Assembly: GCA_902809985.1 (NCBI GenBank)
Contig: CADDXC010000001.1
Coordinates: 1,984,001 to 2,048,000, forward strand
Length of the DNA: 64,000 bases
Origin: Clostridiaceae bacterium BL-3
GTDB taxonomy: Bacteria; Bacillota; Clostridia; Clostridiales; Clostridiaceae
Reading direction: 5' to 3'
Position numbers and translations under genes: made by a program. This document shows positions 9,152-18,209 of the stretch, piece after piece. The notes under the pieces were generated by a model, which worked only from the letters and a program-made list of their open reading frames with translations, was not told where the DNA came from and ran no database searches. Numbering within the stretch: position 1 is the first letter of the stretch; every line of letters starts with the position of its first letter.

Positions 9152-9407
9152 CTTATTGTCAACCTTATCCACTAATTTCAAAAGTTTAAAAGTCATTAGC
9201 TTCTTTAATAAACTTTTGGTTTATTTCTAAATTAACGGAGCTAGCGCTATACTCACATCATTATCAATACCTGATCCAATCTTATTTTTATTTGTAAATC
9301 TGTTGATGTATAATCCAAAATCTTAGAATTGATAAACACCTGCAAATTATATATAATAATCATGTAGTAGAGTAAATTTAAAAAGGTCAATAAAAAAGAG
9401 GGATATT

Positions 9408-10688
9408 ATGTCATTTGATTTTGTAGCAATAGATTTTGAAACATCCAATAATAAATATACCAGTGCATGTTCCATAGGTATTGCTGCCGTAAAAAATAAC
9501 GAGATATGCAAAAAGGAATATTTTTTAATTCACCCACCGACTCTTGAGTTCAGCAAAAAAAATATATCCATCAATGGGATAACTCCAGAAGACGTTGAAA
9601 ACTCACCACTTTTTCCCGATATATGGAATAATATAAGTACTTATTTTAAGGACAACCTAATGGTTGCCCACAATGCTGCATTTGACATGTCTGTACTCAA
9701 AAATTGCCTGACATTGTACAAGATACCCATGCCAAATTTTAAATATGTTTGCAGCATACCGATATCAACAAGACTATGCAGGGGTAAAAAAATAGGTAAG
9801 TCCCTAGAAGACCGCGCCAGGTATTTTGATATAGATTTAGGACACCACCATAATTCTCTCGATGACGCCATAACCTGTGCCAATTTAGTCATCGAATGTG
9901 TGAAACGCTCTCATAGGAAAAGCCTTGAATCCTTCTGCAATACATATACCAGTGTTCCAGTTAAAAATTTTAAGGATCTACATCCTAAAATAGAACTTTT
10001 CAAAAAAAGAAGTCCTATTTTTCATAATAAATTCAATACAGTTAAAATATCTGAAATTAAACCTGAGTGTAACAGTATCGATACCTCCAATCCATTCTAC
10101 AATAAAACTGTGGTCTTTACAGGAGATCTAGAAAATTTAAATAGAAGAGATGCCATGCAGGAAGTGGTAAATTTAGGCGGTATATTAAAGAGCGGTGTAT
10201 CAAAGAAAACAGACTATTTAGTTGTGGGAATTCAGGATAAATCCCTAGTTGACAATTCCGGAATGAGTTCTAAAGAACAAAAGGCAGCTGAACTCAAAGA
10301 TCAGGGATATGATATTAAAACAATCTACGAAGATGAGTTCTTAGATATGATCAAATATAAAACCAATAGGGAAAATATCGATATTTCCAAAAAAGTTTTA
10401 GATTTAGAATCCCTTATAGTCTTCAATAATTTAAATGACAAAATAGAAAAATTGAAAGAATGGAAATTATTGAGCCCTTCGGCAAATGATTTAAAAGACA
10501 TATACTATAAAAAGAAAAGTAATATTTATAACGCTGACATTCTGGGATATATAAGCAAGACAACAAATCCTAAATGTATAAGTCAATCTTATGAAACAAT
10601 TGTACTAAAGGTTGAAGATAAGATTATAAAAATAGCTCCTGCTTATCTGCTTGAAATGCAGAAAAAAGACTTTCAGCAGAATCAATAG
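9408..10688 (+). CDS. DEDDh 3'-5' exonuclease with BRCT domain
   Basis: Protein of 426 residues. Residues 1-165 form a DnaQ-like exonuclease with Exo I VAIDFET, Exo II LMVAHNAAFDMSVL and the DEDDh-type Exo III HHNSLDDA. Around 225-310 is a BRCT domain (VVFTGDLENLNRRD, GGILKSGVSKKTDYLVVG), similar to the NAD-dependent ligase type. The C-terminal 100 residues are helical and not recognised. Such proteins are thought to act in DNA repair or proofreading outside the replicase. The start follows AGAGGGATATT. A strong convergent terminator separates it from the MutS-like gene. Confidence 0.85.
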   Translation: MSFDFVAIDFETSNNKYTSACSIGIAAVKNNEICKKEYFLIHPPTLEFSKKNISINGITPEDVENSPLFPDIWNNISTYFKDNLMVAHNAAFDMSVLKNCLTLYKIPMPNFKYVCSIPISTRLCRGKKIGKSLEDRARYFDIDLGHHHNSLDDAITCANLVIECVKRSHRKSLESFCNTYTSVPVKNFKDLHPKIELFKKRSPIFHNKFNTVKISEIKPECNSIDTSNPFYNKTVVFTGDLENLNRRDAMQEVVNLGGILKSGVSKKTDYLVVGIQDKSLVDNSGMSSKEQKAAELKDQGYDIKTIYEDEFLDMIKYKTNRENIDISKKVLDLESLIVFNNLNDKIEKLKEWKLLSPSANDLKDIYYKKKSNIYNADILGYISKTTNPKCISQSYETIVLKVEDKIIKIAPAYLLEMQKKDFQQNQ

Positions 10689-10712
10689 CATGTAGCCTGT
10701 ACTAAAACCTAT

Positions 10713-10753
10713 ATGGAAAGGAGAGTATAAAATTTTTACACTCCCCTTTCCAT
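10713..10753. terminator. Bidirectional terminator between convergent genes
   Basis: ATGGAAAGG-A-GAGT pairs with ACTC-CCCTTTCCAT around an AT-rich loop, followed by TTTTAATTT on the plus strand. It lies between the exonuclease gene and the MutS-like gene that read toward each other. Confidence 0.75.
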
Positions 10754-10776
10754 TTTAATTTAATACAGTATAAAAA

Positions 10777-12459
10777 TTATTCTACCTGCCATATTCCATC
10801 CTTTAAAAATTCTGATGCCTTTTCCTTAGCTTTTTCCACTATATCATCATTATATCCTAAAATCCCTAAGAGTTTTATTGCATTTTGAGTTTGGGATCTT
10901 CCTTTATGTATCTTATAGTCAAAAGATATAGTATTATCCACTATCCTCTCTTGAAAGTGATAGTTGGAAAAATATTTTTCAAGTATATATGTAAGTTCTA
11001 CATCGTGGGTAGCTGCCACACATATGCAATTGTTTAAGGTAAGATATTTTAGTACCTGAGAAGAAGCCGCTATTCTTTCCACCGTATTAGTTCCCCTCAA
11101 TATCTCATCTACAAAGCATATGGTTGGGATGTCATCCCCTATATTGTCTATTATTCTCTTTAGAGACTTTGTTTCTACTATATAATAACTTTCATTATTG
11201 AATATATTATCTTTAAGTGCCATAGAAGTGTATATTCTAAAATAACAGCATTTGAACTCCGAGGCCAGGCAAGTATATATTGTTTGAGCCAGTATAATAT
11301 TTATGGCCACTGTCTTTAAAAAGGTGGATTTCCCGGAAGCATTGGATCCTGTAATTAAAATTGAATTGTCAATTTCTATGGAATTTGGTATCGAATTTTT
11401 TATAAGAGGATGCCTGAGTTCTTTAAATATACTGACTTGAGCCTGCTTTTTACTGCATCTAATCAATTTAGGCGTCACATAATTTTGCATCCTCTCTCTA
11501 TATGATGCTATGGATATGCAGCTGTCTATTACACCTACGACCTCAAATATAGCTTCGAACTCACTGCTTCTTTCTATAAGCATATCGGACATTTTTTCAT
11601 AATTTATAAGTTCCACCAGAAAAAACATTCCCATGTACTCTGTAAGTATACCTGAATCCGTAGCACCTCCACTCTGACTAAAAGCTGCATTTTTTATGCT
11701 TTTTATGCCCTTAAGAGCATATCTTAGTTTTTCATTATAGCCTTGGAGTTCCTCCACCTGTTCCTTTAAAATCAACCCTGCATATTTGGCTATTTTGAGT
11801 ATGTACATAAAAGCTTCAAATTTATGTACTATTTTTTTCTTCTCGCTGTAATGTTTATATATATTTACACCAAAAGATACCATGATTATAATCAATGCAG
11901 CATAGGGCTTGAAAAACAGCAGTACAATTCCCAAAATGGGTATTCCCCCCAGGATTCTATAGTAAATAAGATTTGATTTTCTCTCACTTTCTTTTTTATA
12001 AAAATAATCAGATATAAAACAGTTCCTATTTTTACCTAGCCTGGCAAGTATATACTGGATTTTCCCCCTTTCAATTGGGTTGTCCTGAAAAAATTTTATC
12101 AATCTGTCCCTATTTTTAAGTTCTCTCTCATCGTACAGCGGTTCTCTAAGCATGTTGTATAAAAATTGTTCACCGGGGCTGCTTTCCGTGGCGTTGATGT
12201 TTTTAAAAACATCATCCATACTCAGATCATTCCATGTAATTTCATCAATAAAAAAATCACTTCTATTTTTTTCCCTCCTGTTGTTAAAATACTCAGCAAT
12301 GCTATTCATATCGTCATCATTGTATTTTTCATCTTTTTCTCTGCCCCAATTACTTTTTATTCTCTCCTTGATTTCACTGTCAGATTTAAAACTTGAATAA
12401 GCTGAAAACAAGGTGCTCACTGCTATGATCAACAGTATATACACAATGATAGCTGTCAT
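10777..12459 (-). CDS. Membrane-anchored MutS-like ATPase
   Basis: MutS domain V protein of about 560 residues. The N-terminus is hydrophobic (IIVYILLIIAVSTLFSAY), and a second hydrophobic pair lies near residues 170-205. The C-terminal ATPase has Walker A TGSNASGKST, Walker B ICFVDEILRGTNT and the family motif ATHDVELTY. The mismatch-recognition domain I is absent, so it is not MutS1, and there is no Smr domain as in MutS2. Proteins of this layout are annotated as MutS-family but have no proven role I can name. The ATG at 12459 has GGAG seven bases upstream and is preferred to the ATG at 12465. Confidence 0.78.
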   Translation of the reverse strand: MTAIIVYILLIIAVSTLFSAYSSFKSDSEIKERIKSNWGREKDEKYNDDDMNSIAEYFNNRREKNRSDFFIDEITWNDLSMDDVFKNINATESSPGEQFLYNMLREPLYDERELKNRDRLIKFFQDNPIERGKIQYILARLGKNRNCFISDYFYKKESERKSNLIYYRILGGIPILGIVLLFFKPYAALIIIMVSFGVNIYKHYSEKKKIVHKFEAFMYILKIAKYAGLILKEQVEELQGYNEKLRYALKGIKSIKNAAFSQSGGATDSGILTEYMGMFFLVELINYEKMSDMLIERSSEFEAIFEVVGVIDSCISIASYRERMQNYVTPKLIRCSKKQAQVSIFKELRHPLIKNSIPNSIEIDNSILITGSNASGKSTFLKTVAINIILAQTIYTCLASEFKCCYFRIYTSMALKDNIFNNESYYIVETKSLKRIIDNIGDDIPTICFVDEILRGTNTVERIAASSQVLKYLTLNNCICVAATHDVELTYILEKYFSNYHFQERIVDNTISFDYKIHKGRSQTQNAIKLLGILGYNDDIVEKAKEKASEFLKDGIWQVE

Positions 12460-12511
12460 AATCATTCTCCTTTAAAACATTATATATTGAGCTTGTGTCT
12501 ATCAGTCACAA

Positions 12512-13048
12512 CTATAAACCCGATCCTAAATTTCTTGCCATTTTCTGGTATTCACTATTTTCTACATCTTTTCTGCTGCTTGAACCCAAAACAAGAAGCA
12601 TACCTCCCTCCTGCCAATGAAGATAATGACATAGTGAATGAAAATTCACTTTTAAAGTATCCATTGCCCAATTATCCTTAACTCCGCCAGCAGCAATTAA
12701 ATAAAGTTTTTTTGACATCTTACGCAGTGCAGAATCAACAGAAAAAAATCGGTCAATAGTACGCTTAAGCTGTGCTGACATATTAAAATAATAGAGCGGT
12801 GTTACTAAAACAACAGCATGAGCTGTCAATAGATGCGGATAAACTTGTAACATGTCATCATCATATACACATTTGCCATCATTCTTAAGACAATGAGAAC
12901 AGGCTATACACGGATGAATATCTAATCTTGCTGTATCAAAACGAACTATTTCATGGCCTGCTTCTTTTGCGCCATCACAAAACTCATCGGCAAGAAATGC
13001 TGTAGTTCCCTGTAAATGCGGACTTCCTGTTAAAACCAATACCTTCAT
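12512..13048 (-). CDS. NADPH-dependent FMN reductase / flavodoxin-family protein
   Basis: Flavodoxin-like protein of 178 residues beginning MKVLVLTGSPHLQGTTAFLAD, with the phosphate-binding LTGSPHLQGTT and a paired CIACSHCLKNDGKC motif common in iron-sulfur flavoproteins. VTPLYYFNMSAQLKRTIDRFF is the typical dimer-interface segment. The start at 13048 follows AGGAGGTATTAAG; an ATG 27 bases upstream lacks a site. It diverges from the MFS pump gene, sharing the 13049-13244 promoter region. Substrate unknown. Confidence 0.82.
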   Translation of the reverse strand: MKVLVLTGSPHLQGTTAFLADEFCDGAKEAGHEIVRFDTARLDIHPCIACSHCLKNDGKCVYDDDMLQVYPHLLTAHAVVLVTPLYYFNMSAQLKRTIDRFFSVDSALRKMSKKLYLIAAGGVKDNWAMDTLKVNFHSLCHYLHWQEGGMLLVLGSSSRKDVENSEYQKMARNLGSGL

Positions 13049-13244
13049 CTTAATACCTCCTGATATATTATACATAATTTTATTTTACAGTTTTACACAA
13101 AACAGCTTTATTTTATTATATAACTTATTATATAATATCTATACAGCGAGTAGTTTTGATAACGTAAATCCGGTTGTCAATACTACTTGCTTTTTTTTGG
13201 ACATTAACTGTACGAACTTAATAAAAAGGAGGAAGATCAATTCA

Positions 13245-14642
13245 ATGAAAGATTCAAAAACATTAAAACCTAAAACACAAATTAATATAAAGGCAATGCT
13301 GGCAGTGTTGGCATTTAGTGGGTTCTTAGCAGTATTTAATGAAACCATATTAAATGTTGCATTAAACATTCTCATGGAGGAAATGAACGTCACAGCGGGA
13401 ACAATACAATGGATAGTTACTGCATATATGATGATTGTAGCTGTTATGGTACCAGTTACAGCTTTTTTAATCCAATCATTCGAATTAAAAAAGTTGTATT
13501 TGGGAGCTATGGTAATACTTTTGATTGGGACAATATGTACAGCTTGTTCTAAGACTTTCCCAATATTACTTATTTCCAGAATGCTGCAAGCTTCGGGTAC
13601 TGGAATGATGATTCCCATTATGATGAATACAATACTACTTATAACACCGCAGAAAAAACGCGGTTCAGCAATGGCTATAGGTGCCTGTGCAATTCAGCTT
13701 GGGCCGGCACTTGGACCGACAATTTCAGGATTTATATTACAATTTTTCAACTGGCATGTGTTATTTATAATGTTAATTCCACTTATAATACTAGCTATGA
13801 TATTTGGACATATTTATTTAGTAAATGTATCGACTCTTACAAAACCAAAAATTGATATCACATCAATTATATTATCAACCATTGGGGTTGGAGGAATTAT
13901 ATACAGCTTAAGTAGTCTGGACAGTGGAAATACGAAGATAGTTGGTATAACATTTATTATTGGAATGATCACATTGATAGCATTTGGTAAACGCCAATTG
14001 TCCCTAAAAGAACCTATGTTGGAAATACGTACTTTTAAATTTCCTTTATTTTCAATTGGTGTAGCACTTGTCATGATTTCCATGATGACGATATTTACTA
14101 TGAATGTAATGTTACCTATGTTTCTTCAAGGAGCACTTAAAACAACAACTTTTGTAGCTGCAATGATACTGCTTCCAGCAACACTTATCAATGGATTTGT
14201 GACACTTATAGGAGGTAAAATTTACGACAAATTAGGAGCAAAAATTTTAATACAGGTAGGATTTGCTATAATGCTTGTATCATTATTTATTTTGTCACGA
14301 CTGACTCTTGATACATCTCTTGCAAAGATTACAATTATTTATATAGTAGTATGTATTGGAGTTGGCAGCACATTATCACCATCTCAAACAAGCTCCCTTA
14401 ATCAATTGCCGAGAGAATACTACCCACACGGAGTGGCTATATTAAATACACTTCAACAATTATCAGCAGCAATTGGCTCTTCATTATTTATAGGCATTAT
14501 GTCGGCTTCACAGCAAAAAGCTTTAAATAACTTGGCTTCAGAACAAGCCGCTGTTACTGCTGGATTCAATACCGCAGTACTAGCTCTAACAGTGCTTGTT
14601 TTATTTGGTCTTTTTCTGTCATTTACTTTAAAATCGGAATAA
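13245..14642 (+). CDS. MFS multidrug transporter, DHA2 (EmrB/QacA) type
   Basis: Membrane exporter of 465 residues with about 14 hydrophobic segments. The DHA2 signatures are present: FLAVFNETILNVALN in TM1, WIVTAYMM, and motif C-like GPALGPTISGFI. The start at 13245 follows AAAGGAGGAAGATC; the upstream TTG in the same frame is not needed. It is divergent from the flavin reductase gene. Two hairpins lie downstream at 14667-14736. A role in drug or metabolite export is a family inference. Confidence 0.88.
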   Translation: MKDSKTLKPKTQINIKAMLAVLAFSGFLAVFNETILNVALNILMEEMNVTAGTIQWIVTAYMMIVAVMVPVTAFLIQSFELKKLYLGAMVILLIGTICTACSKTFPILLISRMLQASGTGMMIPIMMNTILLITPQKKRGSAMAIGACAIQLGPALGPTISGFILQFFNWHVLFIMLIPLIILAMIFGHIYLVNVSTLTKPKIDITSIILSTIGVGGIIYSLSSLDSGNTKIVGITFIIGMITLIAFGKRQLSLKEPMLEIRTFKFPLFSIGVALVMISMMTIFTMNVMLPMFLQGALKTTTFVAAMILLPATLINGFVTLIGGKIYDKLGAKILIQVGFAIMLVSLFILSRLTLDTSLAKITIIYIVVCIGVGSTLSPSQTSSLNQLPREYYPHGVAILNTLQQLSAAIGSSLFIGIMSASQQKALNNLASEQAAVTAGFNTAVLALTVLVLFGLFLSFTLKSE

Positions 14643-14666
14643 CAACAATATCTCCGGTTTATTTTA

Positions 14667-14736
14667 AATGCTGCTATAATTCTAGCAGCATTGTCAAAAA
14701 AATAATAGATAGGTTTTGTAAAAAGCTATCTATTAT
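14667..14736. terminator. Two tandem hairpins between convergent genes
   Basis: AATGCTGCTA and TAGCAGCATT (14667-14692) form one stem, and ATAATAGATAG and CTATCTATTAT (14702-14736) form a second. They separate the MFS gene from the convergent small membrane protein gene. The second closely resembles the hairpin at 52680-52720, so it is a recurrent element in this genome. Confidence 0.65.
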
Positions 14737-14763
14737 CTAAATTTCATCCATTTAGCTGCAGTT

Positions 14764-15096
14764 CTAAATGACCCCATATTTTTTTATAAGTACATATGCG
14801 ACAACAGGCATAAGTATGTCAACAACAATGCTGGCAATTATAAGAAAAGAAACTCTTCCCACTATGTTCCACTTAATTATAGTCATTACAACAGCACCGA
14901 TAGAAAATAAAGCCCAAATATAAAAGCCAAGTTTTTTTCTTAAAAATAGAAGTATAACTAAACCCGCTAACATGCCAATTTTAACTACAACAAATATGAT
15001 ATTTAAGGCTGTTGTTCCAATAGGATACAGTAACAATGCACCGGAAATAACCATAACAACGGACAGCCATAACCATAACCACAACTTTTGAGTCAT
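14764..15096 (-). CDS. Small integral membrane protein, unknown function
   Basis: Protein of 110 residues with four hydrophobic stretches (WLWLWLSVVMVISGALLLY, IIFVVVKIGMLAGLVILLF, FYIWALFSIGAVVMTII, FLIIASIVVDILMPVVAYVLI). Ribosome site AAAGGATG precedes the ATG. I do not recognise the family. It lies next to the divergent TetR/TauE pair across 15097-15295 and might share its control, but nothing proves this. Confidence 0.6.
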   Translation of the reverse strand: MTQKLWLWLWLSVVMVISGALLLYPIGTTALNIIFVVVKIGMLAGLVILLFLRKKLGFYIWALFSIGAVVMTIIKWNIVGRVSFLIIASIVVDILMPVVAYVLIKKYGVI

Positions 15097-15295
15097 TGCA
15101 CATTCATCCTTTCTTTAAAAATACATAATCTTTATAAACTTATGGAATTGCAGATATTTTTGTATTTCATACGTATAGTTTCTTTACTTATATTATACAC
15201 CTAAAATATTCTTGAAAGTTCAAATTAAATTATTGTCAAACTAATCATATTAGTTTATAATAAATTTATTATAGTTTTATATAAAGGAGATTAAT

Positions 15296-15871
15296 ATGAG
15301 TGCAAAAAGAAGGTTAAATACAGAGACAATCCTAAATACCGCAGCAGAGTTGGTGGAAGAAAATGGACTTGAAAATGTTTCCTTACTACAGGTTGCGGAA
15401 AAATTGGGTGTAAAATCACCATCACTGTACAATCATTTTAGTGGATTTAAAGAACTCTCATTGGGCATTGCAAGGCTTGCTATCTCCAGACTCGGAGACA
15501 CCATCCGCAGTGCAGCAGTTGGTCGGTCAAAGGGCGATGCGTTAATGACAATTGCTTTGGCATATCGTAAATTTGCAAGAGAAAATCCGGAACTTTACAA
15601 GGCAATTTTGAGATTTCCCGCTTACAATGATAGAAGTATTCAGGAAGCAGGTCATGCTGTTGTCCATATATTATACCAGGTCATGGAATCTTATCACTAC
15701 AGTAAAGAAAAAACCATTCATTTTGTCCGCGGGTTCCGCAGTGCCCTTCACGGATTTGTCTCCCTAGAAGAGGTAGGGTTTTTTCAGAGCACCGAAGCCG
15801 ATGTGGATAAAAGCTTCGAACAGCTTGTTTCATGTCTGATATCAACTTTAAATACAAGGGAGGATAATTAG
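15296..15871 (+). CDS. TetR-family regulator with WHG-type C-terminal domain
   Basis: Repressor-type protein of 191 residues. The N-terminal helix-turn-helix runs to SLLQVAEKLGVKSPSLYNHFSG (about residues 28-50). The C-terminal region with RFPAYNDRSIQEAG and FRSALHGFVSLEEVGFF is typical of the TetR_C_33/WHG group. AAAGGAGATTAAT precedes the ATG. It is followed after one base by a TauE-family transporter gene, so it probably controls that transporter; the ligand is unknown. Confidence 0.88.
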   Translation: MSAKRRLNTETILNTAAELVEENGLENVSLLQVAEKLGVKSPSLYNHFSGFKELSLGIARLAISRLGDTIRSAAVGRSKGDALMTIALAYRKFARENPELYKAILRFPAYNDRSIQEAGHAVVHILYQVMESYHYSKEKTIHFVRGFRSALHGFVSLEEVGFFQSTEADVDKSFEQLVSCLISTLNTREDN

Positions 15872-15872
15872 C

Positions 15873-16646
15873 ATGGTTCAATATATTGCCTTACCTATAG
15901 TTGGATTTGCAGTCGGTCTGCTTATTATTTCCCTTGGCGGCGGCGGTGGAGCTGTCTATGTGGGGATTCTCACTGCTTTCTTCAACATTCCTCCTGCCAT
16001 TGCAGCCTCAACTTCGCTTGCAACTATAATTCCTACCACCGCGGTTGGGACCTTAAGCCACTGGAAGGCTGGAAATGTAAATTTACATTTAGGCCTTACC
16101 ATGCTAATCGGAGGTGTAGTCGGTTCAATTATAGGTTCACTGTGTTCCGGACTGCTGCCACAGAACTTGTATAATAAACTGACCGGAATTATCTTGGTAT
16201 TACTGGCCGTACAGATGCTTATTTCATTCACAAAAAGTAACCAAAAGAAAGATGATTCCCAAGATGTTAGTCAAACTAAGAGATCCAATATTATTAAAGC
16301 GGTTTGTTTTGGCCTGCTGGGGGGAGTCATGTCCGGGCTTGTCGGTTTAAGCGGCGGCGGTCCAATTGTAGCAGGACTTATGATTTTAGGATGTCAGGTA
16401 CTTGAAACAGTGGGGACTTCAGTACTCGTGTTACTTGGCATAGCTATTACTGGATTTATCACACATCTTGGATTGGGAAATATCGATTGGAAACTCGTAG
16501 GACTTTTAGCTGTGGGTACAGTATGTGGAGCTTTTGCAAGCCCGTTCCTTCTCAAGCGCATAGATAAGAAAAAATTAGAAAAGATTCTTCGACCAGCACT
16601 TTTCACCATGATCGTTGTAATGGGTGGAATGCTGATTTTTAAATAG
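15873..16646 (+). CDS. TauE/SafE-family (TSUP) membrane transporter
   Basis: Sulfite exporter TauE/SafE family protein of 257 residues with about eight hydrophobic segments in two repeats. Each repeat carries the glycine-rich hallmark (SLGGGGGAVYVGIL near residue 20 and GLSGGGPIVAGLMILG near 165). TSUP proteins move sulfite, sulfoacetate or other organic anions. It is transcribed with the TetR gene just upstream (one-base gap). Substrate is unknown. Confidence 0.88.
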   Translation: MVQYIALPIVGFAVGLLIISLGGGGGAVYVGILTAFFNIPPAIAASTSLATIIPTTAVGTLSHWKAGNVNLHLGLTMLIGGVVGSIIGSLCSGLLPQNLYNKLTGIILVLLAVQMLISFTKSNQKKDDSQDVSQTKRSNIIKAVCFGLLGGVMSGLVGLSGGGPIVAGLMILGCQVLETVGTSVLVLLGIAITGFITHLGLGNIDWKLVGLLAVGTVCGAFASPFLLKRIDKKKLEKILRPALFTMIVVMGGMLIFK

Positions 16647-16752
16647 ACGCATATGCTCTGCTGGTATATAGTTCAGTTTTCATAATTATTTAAATTATAG
16701 ATATAGATTTAGTTTTGTATAAATCTATACCTATCAATAACCTGTACTTATT

Positions 16753-18069
16753 TTAGACTACCAGACTCAAAACCATTACACCAATTAATCCCATTATTGA
16801 AATAATCGATGTCTGTACGCACCAAATTTTAAGTGTCTGAGGAAAAGTCAAACTAAAATATTCTTTAACCATCCAGAAAGACGCATCAGTAGGAGGATCA
16901 CAGAACATAGAGCCACATCCAACAGCCAACACCATTAATTCTGGACTAACACCTGTTTGTGCGAGCAATGGCAATAAGATTCCAGCAGACATAAATAATG
17001 CTACTGTCGCAGAGCCAACTGTTACTCTTATAAGAGCTGTAATAACCCAGGCCAATACTAATGGTGATATAGGCAGTCCTACTACTAAGGTTGCTACATA
17101 TTTTCCTACTCCACTGTCAACTATAACCTGTTTAAAGGCACCACCACCTCCAATAATGAGTAAAATCATTGCAATAGACTTGGCCGCTTCTACCGTACTA
17201 TTCATTAACTCAGGCATCTTTTTACCCACACGAAATCCAAAAGTATATAATGAAATAAAGAAAGCTATTAACAATGCCATATCTGTATTTCCAATAAAGG
17301 ATAAAAACGTATGTGCATATGAATTTTCGGGAACAAAAAATTCAATTAATAATGATCCTGCTATAAGAATTACAGGTATAAGAGCTGTGGTAACACTTAT
17401 TCCAAAACCAGGAAGTTCCTCTTCTTTAAATACTTTGGCAATAGCCAGGCCTTTTGGTATTTCAGATTTGTTGTTTTTAACCAATTTATAATATAATGGC
17501 CCGGAAACAATTAAGGCTGGTATTGCTATTATTATTCCATAAGCTAATGTCAACCCAATATTGGCTTTAAAAATTCCTGCTACAGCAACTGGACCAGGAT
17601 GCGGCGGCAAAAAACAATGAGTCACCGATATGGCCGCCAACATTGGAATACCAACTTCTAATAATGGAATCTCAGCAGTTGCAGCTATGGTGAATATAAT
17701 CGGAATAAGTACAACAAAACTAACTTCCCAAAATAGTGTTATACCAACAATAAATCCTGTCAATGCAACTGCCCAGGTAACATTTTTCCTACCAAACTTT
17801 TCAATTAAAGTCATCGAAATACGCTGAGCTCCTCCACCATCTGCCATAAGCCTGCCAAACATTGCTCCAAGGCCTAAAATTATTGCAAGATGTCCTAGTG
17901 TTCCTCCTACACCTGACTCAATTGAGCTAATGGTCTTCATTATTGGCAATCCTTCTGCCACACCTACTACCAAGCAGGTCAGCATAAGGGATAAAAATCC
18001 GTTGAGTTTAAATTTAACTAATAGTACAAAAAGAAATGCGATACCTACTGCCAAAATAATAAGAGGCAT
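16753..18069 (-). CDS. GntP-family permease
   Basis: Gluconate/H+ symporter family protein of 438 residues with many membrane segments. GntP signatures include LPPHPGPVAVAGIF (near residue 150) and the C-terminal GSMFCDPPTDASFWMVKEYF. GntP members import hydroxy acids such as gluconate, fructuronate, glycerate and 3-hydroxybutyrate. It lies 140 bases after the 3-hydroxyacyl-CoA dehydrogenase gene on the same strand, so the probable cargo is a 3-hydroxy acid. I prefer the ATG at 18069 (GGAG eleven bases upstream) to a TTG at 18093. Confidence 0.88.
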   Translation of the reverse strand: MPLIILAVGIAFLFVLLVKFKLNGFLSLMLTCLVVGVAEGLPIMKTISSIESGVGGTLGHLAIILGLGAMFGRLMADGGGAQRISMTLIEKFGRKNVTWAVALTGFIVGITLFWEVSFVVLIPIIFTIAATAEIPLLEVGIPMLAAISVTHCFLPPHPGPVAVAGIFKANIGLTLAYGIIIAIPALIVSGPLYYKLVKNNKSEIPKGLAIAKVFKEEELPGFGISVTTALIPVILIAGSLLIEFFVPENSYAHTFLSFIGNTDMALLIAFFISLYTFGFRVGKKMPELMNSTVEAAKSIAMILLIIGGGGAFKQVIVDSGVGKYVATLVVGLPISPLVLAWVITALIRVTVGSATVALFMSAGILLPLLAQTGVSPELMVLAVGCGSMFCDPPTDASFWMVKEYFSLTFPQTLKIWCVQTSIISIMGLIGVMVLSLVV

Positions 18070-18209
18070 AATATAATTCACTCCTTCTTCCAAAATTGAT
18101 CTCTAAATTATTTCAGTATCACCCTTAAGCCAGTAATATTACTCTATTACTAACTCAAGGTCATACTCAATTAACATACAAAATAATACAGATGATTTTT
18201 GCACCGTTT

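Noticed and set aside
13139-13618. Minus-strand frame of 159 codons
   Set aside because: It is the antisense of the MFS transporter start and has no site or family match.
14667-14736. Possible small RNA or CRISPR-like repeat pair
   Set aside because: Only two unrelated hairpins with terminator character; no repeated spacer pattern.
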